From NCBI RefSeq assembly GCF_005938655.1, contig NZ_VCQT01000046.1:248001-312000 (forward strand): DNA of 64,000 bases, in the 5' to 3' direction. The notes beneath the pieces were generated by a model that did no database searches, was not told the DNA's origin, and saw only the letters and a program-made list of their open reading frames with translations. Positions 49,587 through 58,243 of the stretch are shown here, in pieces (position 1 is the first letter of the stretch; the number at the start of each line of letters is the position of its first letter). This stretch comes from Alloalcanivorax gelatiniphagus (GTDB taxonomy: Bacteria > Pseudomonadota > Gammaproteobacteria > Pseudomonadales > Alcanivoracaceae). The translations under genes and the position numbers were made by a program.

Positions 49587-50336
49587 ATGAGTAAAAAAAT
49601 CAAAGTCATCATTCCGATCCCCATGGACCAGGCCGGTGTCGACGCCCGCGCCGCCCAGTTGCCCGCCGGCTTTCTGCCGGACGACTACCAGGTCGTGTTC
49701 GAACCGGTGAAGGCGGGAGCGGCCCTCGCGGACAGTTACCACGACACCCTGCTGATGGATGTCAGCGTCACCGAGGCCGGCCTGCGCGCCGAGGAGGAAG
49801 GCTACGACGCCATCTGTATCGATACGGTCAGCGATTCGGCGCTCAATGCCCTGCGCTCCTGCCTGACCATTCCGGTGATCGCGCCGGGCGCGTCCAGCTT
49901 CTATCTGGCCTGCAATCTGGGAAAACGCTTCGGCATCGTCACCATGTGGGACGAATGGTTCCACCTTTATGAAAAGACGCTGACCGAATACCACCTGTGG
50001 GACAGACTGGCGGGGATGCGTTCCATCAATACCCGGCCGGATCTGGCCGAGCTGCTGGCCGGCAAGGAAGAAGTGGTGTTTGGGAAACTGCTGGAAGCGT
50101 GCGAAGCGTTGATCCACGAGGACGGCGCCGACGTGATCATTCTCGGCTCCACCACCATGCACCAATCCCACGGTTTTCTGGCGGAGCGCTTGCCGGTACC
50201 AGTGCTCAATCCCGGCCAGGTGAGCTTCAAGACCTGCCAGATGATGCTGGAACTGCAGCTTACGCACAGCAAGCGCGCCTATCCGGCGCCGGAAGTGCCG
50301 CGCCACGACCTGTTTCATGCTCTGGTAGGGGCCTGA
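49587..50336 (+). CDS. Asp/Glu/hydantoin racemase-superfamily protein lacking both catalytic cysteines
   Basis: A 249-residue protein with the fold signatures of the superfamily (KVIIPIPMDQ; YDAICIDTVSDSALNALRS; IPVIAPGASSFYLACNLGKR; VIILGSTTMHQ). Hydantoin racemase, AspR and maleate isomerase use one cysteine before the DxxL segment and one in a GC-x-x-M motif; here these positions are Thr80 and Ser188. A two-thiol racemase mechanism is thus unlikely and another reaction or binding role must be considered. It lies behind a sigma-54 promoter, is followed by an NTF2-like gene, and neighbours a hydantoinase-type cluster. Confidence 0.78.
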   Translation: MSKKIKVIIPIPMDQAGVDARAAQLPAGFLPDDYQVVFEPVKAGAALADSYHDTLLMDVSVTEAGLRAEEEGYDAICIDTVSDSALNALRSCLTIPVIAPGASSFYLACNLGKRFGIVTMWDEWFHLYEKTLTEYHLWDRLAGMRSINTRPDLAELLAGKEEVVFGKLLEACEALIHEDGADVIILGSTTMHQSHGFLAERLPVPVLNPGQVSFKTCQMMLELQLTHSKRAYPAPEVPRHDLFHALVGA

Positions 50337-50373
50337 CCCCGCCCGTCTTTTCGCCGACCCACAGGAGTCAACA

Positions 50374-50763
50374 ATGAAGAAACTGAATCGACAACAACTG
50401 ATCGACCTGGCGACGCAGAGCTACTTCGCCAATGTGGACAAGAAGGACATGGACGCGGTACTCGCCAACTTCCACGACGACGCGGTGTTCACCATCCCCA
50501 CGGACCCCATTGTCCATGAAGGGAAGCAGGGCATCCGCGCCATGTTTGAGAATCTGTTCGGCGGCTTCGAGGAAGTGTGGCACGGGGATTTCGAGTGCAC
50601 CGCCGACGAAGAAAGCCAGAGCGTGTCCGCGCGTTTCAACGTTTATCTGAAAACCGCCGATGGCACCGAAGTGCGCCTTTCCAACTGCAATTTCTGGTAC
50701 GTGGAAGACGGCAAGTTCTCCCGCGTGTTCGTATTCATGAGCGGCGACAACGTTCTGAAATAG
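50374..50763 (+). CDS. NTF2-like/SnoaL-type protein
   Basis: A 129-residue alpha+beta barrel protein. The opening helix QQLIDLATQSYFANVDKKDM and the strand-rich remainder with NFHDDAVFTIPTDPIVHEGK are typical of the SnoaL/NTF2-like fold, which includes isomerases, cyclases and dehydratases. It lies 37 bp after the racemase-like gene with AGGAGT upstream, so it is in the same operon. The function is unknown; a small-molecule enzyme fits the cluster. Confidence 0.8.
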   Translation: MKKLNRQQLIDLATQSYFANVDKKDMDAVLANFHDDAVFTIPTDPIVHEGKQGIRAMFENLFGGFEEVWHGDFECTADEESQSVSARFNVYLKTADGTEVRLSNCNFWYVEDGKFSRVFVFMSGDNVLK

Positions 50764-50791
50764 GCAACTCCACTTAGATGCCTTTCCATCA

Positions 50792-50817
50792 CGGCGCCTT
50801 CATGGCGCCGCTTTTTT
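50792..50817 (+). terminator. Rho-independent terminator of the racemase-like/NTF2 operon
   Basis: CGGCGCC-TTCAT-GGCGCCG forms a perfect 7-bp GC stem with a 5-nt loop, followed by CTTTTTT. It ends 54 bp after the NTF2-like stop and 29 bp before the REP array. Confidence 0.85.
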
Positions 50818-50845
50818 AACATCGCCGTTCAGCGCCCCCCTTTTT

Positions 50846-51404
50846 GTAGGAGCGACTTCAGTCGCGATAACGACGGCTCCGGGGTTGATCGCGGCTAAAG
50901 CCGCTCCTACGGCAATCCCAAGCCAACACCTCGATAAACCTCCCGCCCCCTCTTTTGTAGGAGCGACTTCAGTCGCGATGACGACGGCACCGGGGTTGAT
51001 CGCGGCTGAAGCCGCTCCTACGGCAATTCCAAGCCGACGCCTCGATACACCTCCCACCCCCTCTTTGTAGGAGCGACTTCAGTCGCGATAACGATGGCAC
51101 CGGGGTTGATCGCGGCTGAAGCCGCTCCTACGGCAATCTCAAGCCGACGTCTCGATACACCTCCCGCCCCTCCTTGTAGGAGCGACTTCAGTCGCGATAA
51201 CGATGGCACCGGGATTGATCGCGGCTGAAGCCGCTCCTACAGGAATCTCAAGCCGGCGCCTCGATAAACCTTCCGCCCCCTCTTTTGTAGGAGCGACTTC
51301 AGTCGCGATAACGATGGCACCGCGTTTGATCGCGGCTGAAGCCGCTCCTACGGCAATTCCAAGCCGGCGCCTCGATACACCTTCCGCCCCTCCTTGGTCG
51401 CGAT
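50846..51404. repeat. Tandem array of five about 110-bp REP-pair units
   Basis: Units start at 50846, 50957, 51067, 51176 and 51287 (periods 111, 110, 109, 111). Each has a forward REP (GTAGGAGCGACTTCAGTCGC), a short spacer, a reverse REP (GATCGCGGCTGAAGCCGCTC) and a conserved tail (CAAGCCGRCGCCTCGATA type). A truncated sixth unit keeps GGTCGCGAT at 51396-51404. The array fills the convergent 665-bp interval between the NTF2-like and PrpR-type genes. Together with the terminator just before it, this accounts for the whole gene-free stretch. The open minus-strand frames inside it are a by-product of the repeat. Confidence 0.95.
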
Positions 51405-51428
51405 AACGCGGCTCGGGGGGAGAGGCTG

Positions 51429-53300
51429 TTAGCCCGACTGCTTTTTCTTGTCCAGTTCCTTGAGGCGGCGCCACAGGGTGGTCTGGCTGATGCCCAGATA
51501 TTCCGCCGCCTGGCCCCGGTTGCCGTTGAACTGCTCCAGCACGCGCAGAATCTCCTCCTGCTCTTTTTGCCGCAGGTGGCCCTGGTCACCGCCACCGGGG
51601 GAGCCGGGCTCGAACAGCTCCGGGGCCAGGTGGCGGATGGCGACGCCGAATTCGTTCAGGTCCTCGTACATGGACGAGGACACCAGCAACCGTTCCAGCA
51701 AATTCTCAAGCTGACGCACGTTACCCGGCCACTGGTAGGGCTTGAACACCGGCAACAGCACCTGGCAGAAGGCGTCTTCCTCGATATCCAGCTGATAACG
51801 GCGGGACAGGCGCTGGATGAAGTAACGGGTCAGCGGCTCGATGTCCTCCGGCCGCTCGCGCAGGGAGGGCAGCTGCACCGTGAACACATTCAGGCGGTAA
51901 TAAAGGTCCTCGCGGAAGCGACCGGCGCGCACTTCTTCGAGCAGATCGTGGTTGCAGGCAGCCACGAACTTGATGTTCAGGGCCACCGACTTGCGTGAGC
52001 CCACCGGGCGCACTTCCCGGTCCTGCAGCACCCGCAGCAGCTTGGCCTGCTGGGGCATGGGCAGGGAGTTGATTTCATCCATGAAGAAGGTGCCGTTGTT
52101 GGCCGCTTCCAGCAGCCCGGACTTGCCGCCACTGCGGGCATGGGTGAAGGCACCGTCGGCGTAACCGAACAGCTCCGCCTCGAACAGTTCACTGGGAATG
52201 GCGGCACAGTTGATGGCCACGAAAGGGCCGTCCCGGTTGACGCTGGCCTGGTGCACTTCCCGGGCGGCCAGTTCCTTGCCGCTGCCGGTTTCCCCACGCA
52301 GCAGCACCGAGCCGGGGGTGGCGCCGTAGACGCTGAGCAGGCGGGTCGCTTCGTGCATGCGCCGCGAGCAGAACACCAGTTCCACCCGGTCGCGCCCCTC
52401 CTCCACCCGGGAAACCGGCGCCGCCTTGATGGAATAGATATGGCCGACCCGTTCCTCGTCCACATCGAAGGCGCGCTTGCTGACCCGGCACAGCCGTTCA
52501 TTGAGCAGAATGCCCTCGGCCACGGTGTCGTCGGTGTCCAGGAAGCGCTTGTCGAGCAACTTGTCGATGCGCCGCCCCCGGTAGAGGTTGCTGAGCAATT
52601 CGCGGGCCTGCTCATTGAAGGCGATTACCCGCTCCTCCCGGTTGGTCACCAGGGTGGCGGTGCCGGTGTTGGCGAGCAGGAAATCGGCGAATGCCTGCTG
52701 CTGGCGTTCCCGCTTGTACTCGCCGGCCAGATTGATGGCGCGCCGCAGCAGCAGCCGGCAGGAGGCCCGCGAGTAGATCATCACATAGGGAATGCCCGCC
52801 TGTTCCGCCAGGTCACAGATGTAGCTGGAGCCGACCACGGCGCCAAAACCCTGCTGGCGAAGGCTGTGGAAGATGTTGTTGGCGTCATCGGCGGTGACAT
52901 AGCTTTTCTGAACAATCTCCACCCCGGGCAGGTAGGAAAGCATCTCCCACTCCACCGCCTGGTCCTCATGGAGCAGGATCAGAATTTTGTGGGAGATGGC
53001 CCGCGCCTTGAGCACCGCGCTGATCAGATCGCTTTGCCGGATTTTCAGCGCCACCACCGGCACCGGCAGGGTGTTCTTCAGGTAGTAGGCATTGGCGCCG
53101 GCGCTGACAAAGATGTCCACGTTGCCGCGCTCCACCAGATCCCGGGCGGACAACAGGGCGTCGCTGAAGATGTTGTCGATAATCGAAATGTCCGCCGCCG
53201 CCTGAAACTCGGGAATCAGCGAATGCACCATCTTGCTGAGCTTGGAATTACCGATCAGGCAGACCCGGGCCCGCGACAATTCGGCGTTCTCGAACTCCAT
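51429..53300 (-). CDS. Sigma-54-dependent regulator with PrpR-type N-terminal sensor domain
   Basis: A 623-residue activator. Residues 10-200 are a PrpR_N domain (VCLIGNSKLSKMVHSLIPEF; FGAVVGSSYICDLAEQAGIP), about 200-310 a PAS-like segment, and 315-560 an AAA+ domain with Walker A GETGSGKE (336-343) and Walker B TFFMDEI. A Fis-type HTH lies at the end (NRGQAAEYLGISQTTLWRRL). The sigma-54 contact loop reads GAFTHA (383-388) instead of GAFTGA. I chose ATG 53300 for its GGAG and domain start. It follows leuD by 16 bp, and probably controls both its own operon and the sigma-54 promoter at 49541, in response to a pathway metabolite. Confidence 0.9.
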   Translation of the reverse strand: MEFENAELSRARVCLIGNSKLSKMVHSLIPEFQAAADISIIDNIFSDALLSARDLVERGNVDIFVSAGANAYYLKNTLPVPVVALKIRQSDLISAVLKARAISHKILILLHEDQAVEWEMLSYLPGVEIVQKSYVTADDANNIFHSLRQQGFGAVVGSSYICDLAEQAGIPYVMIYSRASCRLLLRRAINLAGEYKRERQQQAFADFLLANTGTATLVTNREERVIAFNEQARELLSNLYRGRRIDKLLDKRFLDTDDTVAEGILLNERLCRVSKRAFDVDEERVGHIYSIKAAPVSRVEEGRDRVELVFCSRRMHEATRLLSVYGATPGSVLLRGETGSGKELAAREVHQASVNRDGPFVAINCAAIPSELFEAELFGYADGAFTHARSGGKSGLLEAANNGTFFMDEINSLPMPQQAKLLRVLQDREVRPVGSRKSVALNIKFVAACNHDLLEEVRAGRFREDLYYRLNVFTVQLPSLRERPEDIEPLTRYFIQRLSRRYQLDIEEDAFCQVLLPVFKPYQWPGNVRQLENLLERLLVSSSMYEDLNEFGVAIRHLAPELFEPGSPGGGDQGHLRQKEQEEILRVLEQFNGNRGQAAEYLGISQTTLWRRLKELDKKKQSG

Positions 53301-53316
53301 AGGTTTCTCCCGGCCA

Positions 53317-53964
53317 TTATCGTCCCGCCATATGGAACAGCCAAGGCTCCTCGCGGCGGCGTCTGGCTTCGTATTGTTGTATTTTTTCGGCCCGTTCAAG
53401 GGTGATGCCAATGTCGTCCAGACCGGCCAGCAAGGCTTCCCGGCGGGCCGGGTCGACCTGGAACGACCAGCTCTCATCACCCCAGGATACCTGGTTTTCC
53501 TGGAGGTCCACGCTTATTTGCTGCTCCGGCTGGCGCCCGCAAAGCTCGAACAGTTGCTCGATCTCGGACTCGGGAAGCACAATCGGCAGCACGCCATTAT
53601 TAAAACAATTATTGTGAAATATCTCACCAAAGGACGGCGCGATCACCACCCGGATTCCGAAATCCTGCAACGCCCACACCGCGTGCTCCCGGCTGGAACC
53701 ACACCCGAAATTGGCCTGCGCCAGCAGCACACTGCCCCGCCGATAGGGTTCCTGGTTAAGAATGAAGTCCGGATTGGGCCGGCGCTGATCCAGCGGGGTG
53801 TCCACATCGCCCGGGTCCAGATAGCGTTCGTCGTCGAACAGGTGGGCACCGAAACCTTCCTTGTCGATCTTCTTCAGATACTGTTTTGGCAGAATCGCGT
53901 CGGTGTCCACATTGCGCCGTGGCAGCGGAATCACCACGCCGGCATGTTGCGTGAAGGCCTGCAT
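53317..53964 (-). CDS. LeuD-like 3-isopropylmalate dehydratase small subunit
   Basis: A 215-residue aconitase-swivel domain protein, close to LeuD in length and motifs (NVDTDAILPKQYLKK; ANFGCGSSREHAVWAL; PSFGEIFHNNCFNNG). It pairs with the LeuC-like protein encoded just upstream to hydrate or dehydrate a hydroxy-diacid. Leucine synthesis is the textbook role, but no leuA or leuB is here, and the neighbours are catabolic. Maleate, citraconate or dimethylmaleate hydratases of the same family are alternatives. The symbol is withheld for this reason. Confidence 0.85.
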   Translation of the reverse strand: MQAFTQHAGVVIPLPRRNVDTDAILPKQYLKKIDKEGFGAHLFDDERYLDPGDVDTPLDQRRPNPDFILNQEPYRRGSVLLAQANFGCGSSREHAVWALQDFGIRVVIAPSFGEIFHNNCFNNGVLPIVLPESEIEQLFELCGRQPEQQISVDLQENQVSWGDESWSFQVDPARREALLAGLDDIGITLERAEKIQQYEARRRREEPWLFHMAGR

Positions 53965-53965
53965 A

Positions 53966-55375
53966 TCAAAGTCCCCGGACGTCGGTGATCACGCCGGCAA
54001 GGGCGGCGGCCGCCGCCATCGCCGGACTCATCAAATGGGTACGGCCGCCCTTGCCCTGGCGCCCCTCGAAGTTACGGTTGGAGGTGGAGGCGCAGCGCTC
54101 TCCGGGGGCCAGCCGGTCGTCGTTCATGCCCAGGCACATGGAGCAGCCGGCGGCGCGCCATTCAAAGCCGGCGCATTCGAAAATGTCCGCCAGCCCTTCC
54201 CGCTCCGCCTGCAGCCGCACCAGCCCCGAGCCCGGCACGATGATCGCCTGCTTGATCCGTGGCGACAGCCGATGACCGCGCACCAGGCTGGCCACCTGGC
54301 GCAGGTCCTCGATGCGCGCATTGGTGCAGGAGCCGATAAAAACGCGGTCAATCGGCAGCCCTTCCAGGGGCTGCCCGGGCGTTAGTCCCATGTAGGCCAG
54401 CGCCCGCTCCAGCTCGCCCCGGGCGCCGGCGGGCAGAGTGCGGGGGTCCGGTGTCTGGCCGGTGACCGGCACCACCATTTCCGGTGAGGTGCCCCAGGTC
54501 ACCTGGGGTTCCAGCGCGCCGGCGTCGAACACTTCTTCCCGGTCGAAGCGCGCCCGCGGGTCACTGACCAGCCCGCGCCAGTGGGCGGTGGCCTGGTCCC
54601 ACTCGGCGCCGTCCGGCGCGCCGGGGCGATCGCGGACATAGGCTTCGGTGACCGCGTCGTAGGCCACCAGGCCGGCCCGGGCGCCGGCTTCGATGCTCAT
54701 ATTGCACAGCGTCATGCGGGCTTCCACGGACAGCTGTTCCACCGTCTCGCCGGCGTACTCGATGGCGTAGCCGGTGGCGCCGGCGGTGCCCAGCCGGCCG
54801 ATCATGGCCAGCACCATGTCCTTGGCGGTGACGCCTTCGTCCAGCTCGCCATGGAACAGTACCCGCAGGGTCTTCAGCTTGCGGGTGCGCAGCGTCTGGG
54901 TGGCCAGCACATGCTCCACTTCGCTGGTACCGATGCCCATGGACAGCGTGGCCAGGGCGCCGTGGGTGGAGGTGTGCGAGTCACCGCACACCAGGGTGAT
55001 GCCGGGCAGGGTCAGGCCCTGCTCCGGGCCGACCACGTGCACGATGCCCTGGCGCTGGTCGGTGAGGTTGATCAACGGAATGCGCAGGTCCCGGCAGTTG
55101 TCCTCCAGCCGGCGCACCTGCTGACGGGCCAGGCCGTCACGGATGCCGGGCACGCCCAGTTCCCGGTTGCGGGTGGGCACGGCGTGGTCCGGCACCGCCA
55201 TGTTGGCGTCCGGGCGCCAGGCCGGCCGCTGCTTTTCGCGCAGGGAGGCGAACGCCTGGGGCGATGACACCTCATGGATCAGGTGCCGGTCGATGTACAG
55301 CAGCGCTTCTCCGCCGGGCAGGGTATCCACCACATGGCGGTCCCAAAGTTTTTCGTACAGGGTTTGTTGTGTCAT
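53966..55375 (-). CDS. LeuC-like 3-isopropylmalate dehydratase large subunit
   Basis: A 469-residue aconitase-superfamily protein of LeuC length. The 4Fe-4S ligands lie in [14 protein letters not shown] and [11 protein letters not shown], and the active-site loop in [20 protein letters not shown]. The ATG at 55375 overlaps the stop of the small lipoprotein gene (ATGA). Together with the LeuD-like subunit it forms a heterodimeric hydro-lyase. Its context (HyuAB, an isochorismatase-type amidase and a PrpR-type regulator) points to a catabolic paralogue acting on a substituted malate/maleate, though a true leucine enzyme cannot be ruled out. Confidence 0.85.
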   Translation of the reverse strand: MTQQTLYEKLWDRHVVDTLPGGEALLYIDRHLIHEVSSPQAFASLREKQRPAWRPDANMAVPDHAVPTRNRELGVPGIRDGLARQQVRRLEDNCRDLRIPLINLTDQRQGIVHVVGPEQGLTLPGITLVCGDSHTSTHGALATLSMGIGTSEVEHVLATQTLRTRKLKTLRVLFHGELDEGVTAKDMVLAMIGRLGTAGATGYAIEYAGETVEQLSVEARMTLCNMSIEAGARAGLVAYDAVTEAYVRDRPGAPDGAEWDQATAHWRGLVSDPRARFDREEVFDAGALEPQVTWGTSPEMVVPVTGQTPDPRTLPAGARGELERALAYMGLTPGQPLEGLPIDRVFIGSCTNARIEDLRQVASLVRGHRLSPRIKQAIIVPGSGLVRLQAEREGLADIFECAGFEWRAAGCSMCLGMNDDRLAPGERCASTSNRNFEGRQGKGGRTHLMSPAMAAAAALAGVITDVRGL

Positions 55376-55824
55376 GGCGATTCCTCGGTGCGCGCGGCGC
55401 CGCCCGGCGGCGGCCAGGCCACCCAGCGGTACAGGTTCGGCCCGTCCCGGTCCGGCAGGCGAAACCCGCACCAGCTGTCCAGCTTGCCGCCCTGGAGCGG
55501 CTCGATAATGCAGCGCGGCCGGCTGCACTGGTCGGCGTCGAGACCCTGGTCGGCCAACTCCCGGCGCAGGCGTTCCAGCTCCTGGCGGGCGCCAGTCTCG
55601 GCCGCCTCGTCGTGACGGCTGAGCGCCGCCACATGGCGGTGGAAGGCACGCACATAGTGATTGCGATAGGCCTGGCAGGCGGCCGGTTCGGCGGCCAGCC
55701 GGGTGGCCAGCTCCGCCGGTATCCCGCCGTCCGCCGGCGGCCCGTGCCGGCAGCCGGCGAGCAGCGCGACGGCCAGACTAATCCAACAGAGCCAGGGTCT
55801 CGTCCAGCGACAGCACGTCCGCAT
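55372..55824 (-). CDS. Small putative lipoprotein of unknown function
   Basis: A 150-residue protein that I do not recognise. ATG 55824 gives a basic n-region (MRTCCRWTR), a hydrophobic stretch and the lipobox LLAGC (Cys25). The mature part has a charged helix ([16 protein letters not shown]), then [10 protein letters not shown] and [11 protein letters not shown], with several cysteines. The start lies inside the isochorismatase gene (47-bp overlap), and the stop overlaps leuC. Being sandwiched in a catabolic operon suggests an envelope role for the same substrate. Confidence 0.6.
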   Translation of the reverse strand: MRTCCRWTRPWLCWISLAVALLAGCRHGPPADGGIPAELATRLAAEPAACQAYRNHYVRAFHRHVAALSRHDEAAETGARQELERLRRELADQGLDADQCSRPRCIIEPLQGGKLDSWCGFRLPDRDGPNLYRWVAWPPPGGAARTEESP

Positions 55825-56368
55825 ACTTGATTCCCAAATCCTTGAGGTTGGCCTGGTGGGCGTCCGGGTCCCGGTCGCCCACCGCTTCCCGGGGGACCAC
55901 GGTGCGAAAGTCGTTCTGCAACGCATCCAGGGCGGTGGCGCGCACGCAGCCGCTGGTGGTGAGGCCGGTGACCACCACGCCATCCACATCGGCGGCGCGC
56001 AGGCGCGCCGCCAGATCGGTGGCGAAGAAGCCACTGGCCCAGTGCTTGACCAGCACCGGCTCGCCCTCCCGGGGGGCCACCCGGAGGTCGATGTCCTCCA
56101 GGCCGGAGCCAGCGCGTAGCACCTCCAGGCCGGGCAGCTTGTCGCGGAACACCCGCGCCTGATCGTCCCGGTGATAGGCCACCGTGGTGTAGAACACCGG
56201 CAGCGACCGTTGCCGGAACGCCGCCAGCAGGCGAACGTTGGCGTTGACCACGTCGTCGGCCTGGCTGGCCAGCGGACTGAGCGCCGGGTTGGTGAAACCC
56301 AGGCTCAGATCCACCAGCACCAGGGCGTAGCGGCGGGCGGCGGCGAGGCGCCGTGTTTGCAGCGTCAT
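55778..56368 (-). CDS. Isochorismatase-family amidohydrolase
   Basis: A 196-residue cysteine hydrolase with the full triad: Asp20 (LVLVDLSLGFTNP), Lys108 (VLVKHWASGFFATDL) and Cys141 (VTGLTTSGCVRATALDAL). The TTSGCVRAT context and the GFTNP motif near the N-terminus resemble N-carbamoylsarcosine amidase and maleamate amidohydrolase more than isochorismatase. It lies 9 bp after hyuB and probably hydrolyses the ring-opened amide made by HyuAB. Confidence 0.85.
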   Translation of the reverse strand: MTLQTRRLAAARRYALVLVDLSLGFTNPALSPLASQADDVVNANVRLLAAFRQRSLPVFYTTVAYHRDDQARVFRDKLPGLEVLRAGSGLEDIDLRVAPREGEPVLVKHWASGFFATDLAARLRAADVDGVVVTGLTTSGCVRATALDALQNDFRTVVPREAVGDRDPDAHQANLKDLGIKYADVLSLDETLALLD

Positions 56369-56377
56369 GGCGCCCCC

Positions 56378-58240
56378 TCAGCTTTCCCAGACCGGCGTGC
56401 GAGGCGCCGGCAGGCCGGTTTCCTCCAGACAGCGCGCCTTGATTTCCTCCAGCGTGCCGCCCCGGTTGAACACCTCCTCGATGGGGCCGCGCTGCTCCGC
56501 CATCTCCTTGCGCAGGGTCTCGGTGGCGGCCTGATCCACCCGCCCCCGGCCATCGCAGACCACGCCGTAGCGGCGCGCGCCGCCCACCGTGACCAGGCCG
56601 CGCAGCACATCGGTGCCCACCGCCGCCGGGTCCCGTTCCAGGGGGTCGCCCCAGCCACCGCCGCCCCAGGTGTCGAAAATCACCAGGTCGCCCTTGGCCA
56701 CCTTGATGTTGTCGCACTTGGAAGGCAGCACCTGGCGCTCGCCGTTGGCGCGTACCAGTTCCTTGCGGCTGCGCTGGCCGGGCAGGCCGCCGTTAACGCC
56801 CCAGGGATAGGTGAGCCAGCGGTCGTCGTGGATCGACACCTCGCCGTCCGCCAGCAGTCGATAGCCCACGCGGATGCCGTTACCGCCCCGGTGCTGGCCG
56901 GCGCCGCCGGAGTCGGCGATGGATTCGTAGGTTTCGATGCGCAGCGGGAAGTAGGCCTCCACGAACTCGTTGGGCACGTTGGTGAAGCCCGGCCACAGGC
57001 TGTGGCCGTCCGGACCATCGCCCAGGGGCCGGCCGGGAATGCCGCCGAAGCCGATCTGGAACAGCTGGAACCATTCGCCGTTGTCGTCATAACCGGAGTA
57101 CATGAAGTGCGGCGAGTCGGAGAAACCGGCGCCGCTCATCGCTTCCGGCGTGCCCTGGCCAAGCAGACCGCCCATCACGTCGAAGATGCGGCCCAGCAAG
57201 TGGGTGCGGCAGGACAGCGCCGCCGGGAAGTCCGGCTTGAGAATCGAGCCCTGGGGAATGCGCACTTCCACCAGATCATAGAAGCCGTCGTTGAACAGAA
57301 TGGACGGGTCGAACAGGTTGATGGTGTAGGCGCCGAAGAACATCTTGAACATCTCCTCGTTGAGGTAGAAGTTCACCGAGGACGGCGCCTGGGGATCGGT
57401 GCCCTCGAAGTCGAAGATCGCCTTGTCCCCTTCCCGCCACAGGGTGCAGCGGATGGTGTAGGGGCCGATGCCGGCGCCGTCGTCGCAGATGTAATCCTCG
57501 AAGGATTGGCGGGTTTCCGGCACCACCTTGCGAATGATTTCGCGCATCGCCGTGTAGTTGCGGTCCAGCATCATCTGCAGGGCGCTGACGTAACAGTCGT
57601 CGCCGAAGCGCTCGGCCATGTCCAGGCAGCGGCGGCCGGCGGTGCGGCAGGCGGCGACGATGGCGTTGAAGTCGGAGCGGTTCCAGCTCGGCATGCGCAC
57701 GTTGTGCAGGATCAGATCCAGCACGTCGTTGTTCAGCTCGCCGTTGCGGTAAATCTTCAGCGGCGGAATGCGAATGCCTTCCTCGTAGATGCTCTTGGCG
57801 TCGGTGGGCAGACTGCCGGGCACCTTGCCGCCCACGTCGGACATATGGCCGAACATGGCGGCCCAGTTGATCAGGCGGCCGTCCTTGAAGATCGGCACCA
57901 TCACCAGCCAGTCCGGCAGGTGACTGACGGCGCCGTCGCACATGTAGGGGTCGTTGGTGAGGAACACATCGCCCTCTTCCACGGTGCCCTGGTAGGACTG
58001 CATGAAGCCGTAGATGAAGGAGCCGAACTGGCCCACCACCATCTTGCCGTCCTGGTTGGCGATCATCGGAAAGGCATCACCCTGCTCACGGATACCCGGC
58101 GACATGGCGGTGCGGAACAGTACCGCGTCCATCTCGTTGCGGGCGTTGGCCATGGCGTTCTCGATGATGTCCAGGGTCACCGTGTCCACGTCCTGACGTT
58201 GGAACGGCTGGTTGTTGGTCTGTATCAAAGTGGCAGCCAT
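56378..58240 (-). CDS. hyuB: Hydantoinase B/oxoprolinase-family subunit (HyuB)
   Basis: A 620-residue HyuB-type subunit. Diagnostic segments include NDPYMCDGAVSHLPDWLVMV, AAMFGHMSDVGGKVPGSLPT and a glycine-rich end motif (FDTWGGGGWGDPLERDP). With HyuA it forms ATP-dependent cyclic-amide hydrolases (N-methylhydantoinase, caprolactamase) or carboxylases (acetone, acetophenone). Its length is closer to hydrolase subunits than to AcxB (about 775 residues), and no AcxC-like third subunit is present. It lies 3 bp after hyuA. Confidence 0.9.
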   Translation of the reverse strand: MAATLIQTNNQPFQRQDVDTVTLDIIENAMANARNEMDAVLFRTAMSPGIREQGDAFPMIANQDGKMVVGQFGSFIYGFMQSYQGTVEEGDVFLTNDPYMCDGAVSHLPDWLVMVPIFKDGRLINWAAMFGHMSDVGGKVPGSLPTDAKSIYEEGIRIPPLKIYRNGELNNDVLDLILHNVRMPSWNRSDFNAIVAACRTAGRRCLDMAERFGDDCYVSALQMMLDRNYTAMREIIRKVVPETRQSFEDYICDDGAGIGPYTIRCTLWREGDKAIFDFEGTDPQAPSSVNFYLNEEMFKMFFGAYTINLFDPSILFNDGFYDLVEVRIPQGSILKPDFPAALSCRTHLLGRIFDVMGGLLGQGTPEAMSGAGFSDSPHFMYSGYDDNGEWFQLFQIGFGGIPGRPLGDGPDGHSLWPGFTNVPNEFVEAYFPLRIETYESIADSGGAGQHRGGNGIRVGYRLLADGEVSIHDDRWLTYPWGVNGGLPGQRSRKELVRANGERQVLPSKCDNIKVAKGDLVIFDTWGGGGWGDPLERDPAAVGTDVLRGLVTVGGARRYGVVCDGRGRVDQAATETLRKEMAEQRGPIEEVFNRGGTLEEIKARCLEETGLPAPRTPVWES

Positions 58241-58243
58241 GGT

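Noticed and set aside
50846-51404. Possible CRISPR array
   Set aside because: The whole unit is repeated without unique spacers, the period is about 110 bp, and no cas gene is present.
50800-51474. Open minus-strand frames encoding repeated peptides across the REP array
   Set aside because: They follow the repeat period, have no ribosome-binding sites, and match no known protein type.
51429-55375. 2-methylcitrate (propionate) cycle locus because of the PrpR-type regulator and aconitase-fold genes
   Set aside because: No prpB, prpC or prpF is present, and the aconitase-fold proteins are two-subunit LeuCD type rather than AcnD or PrpD.
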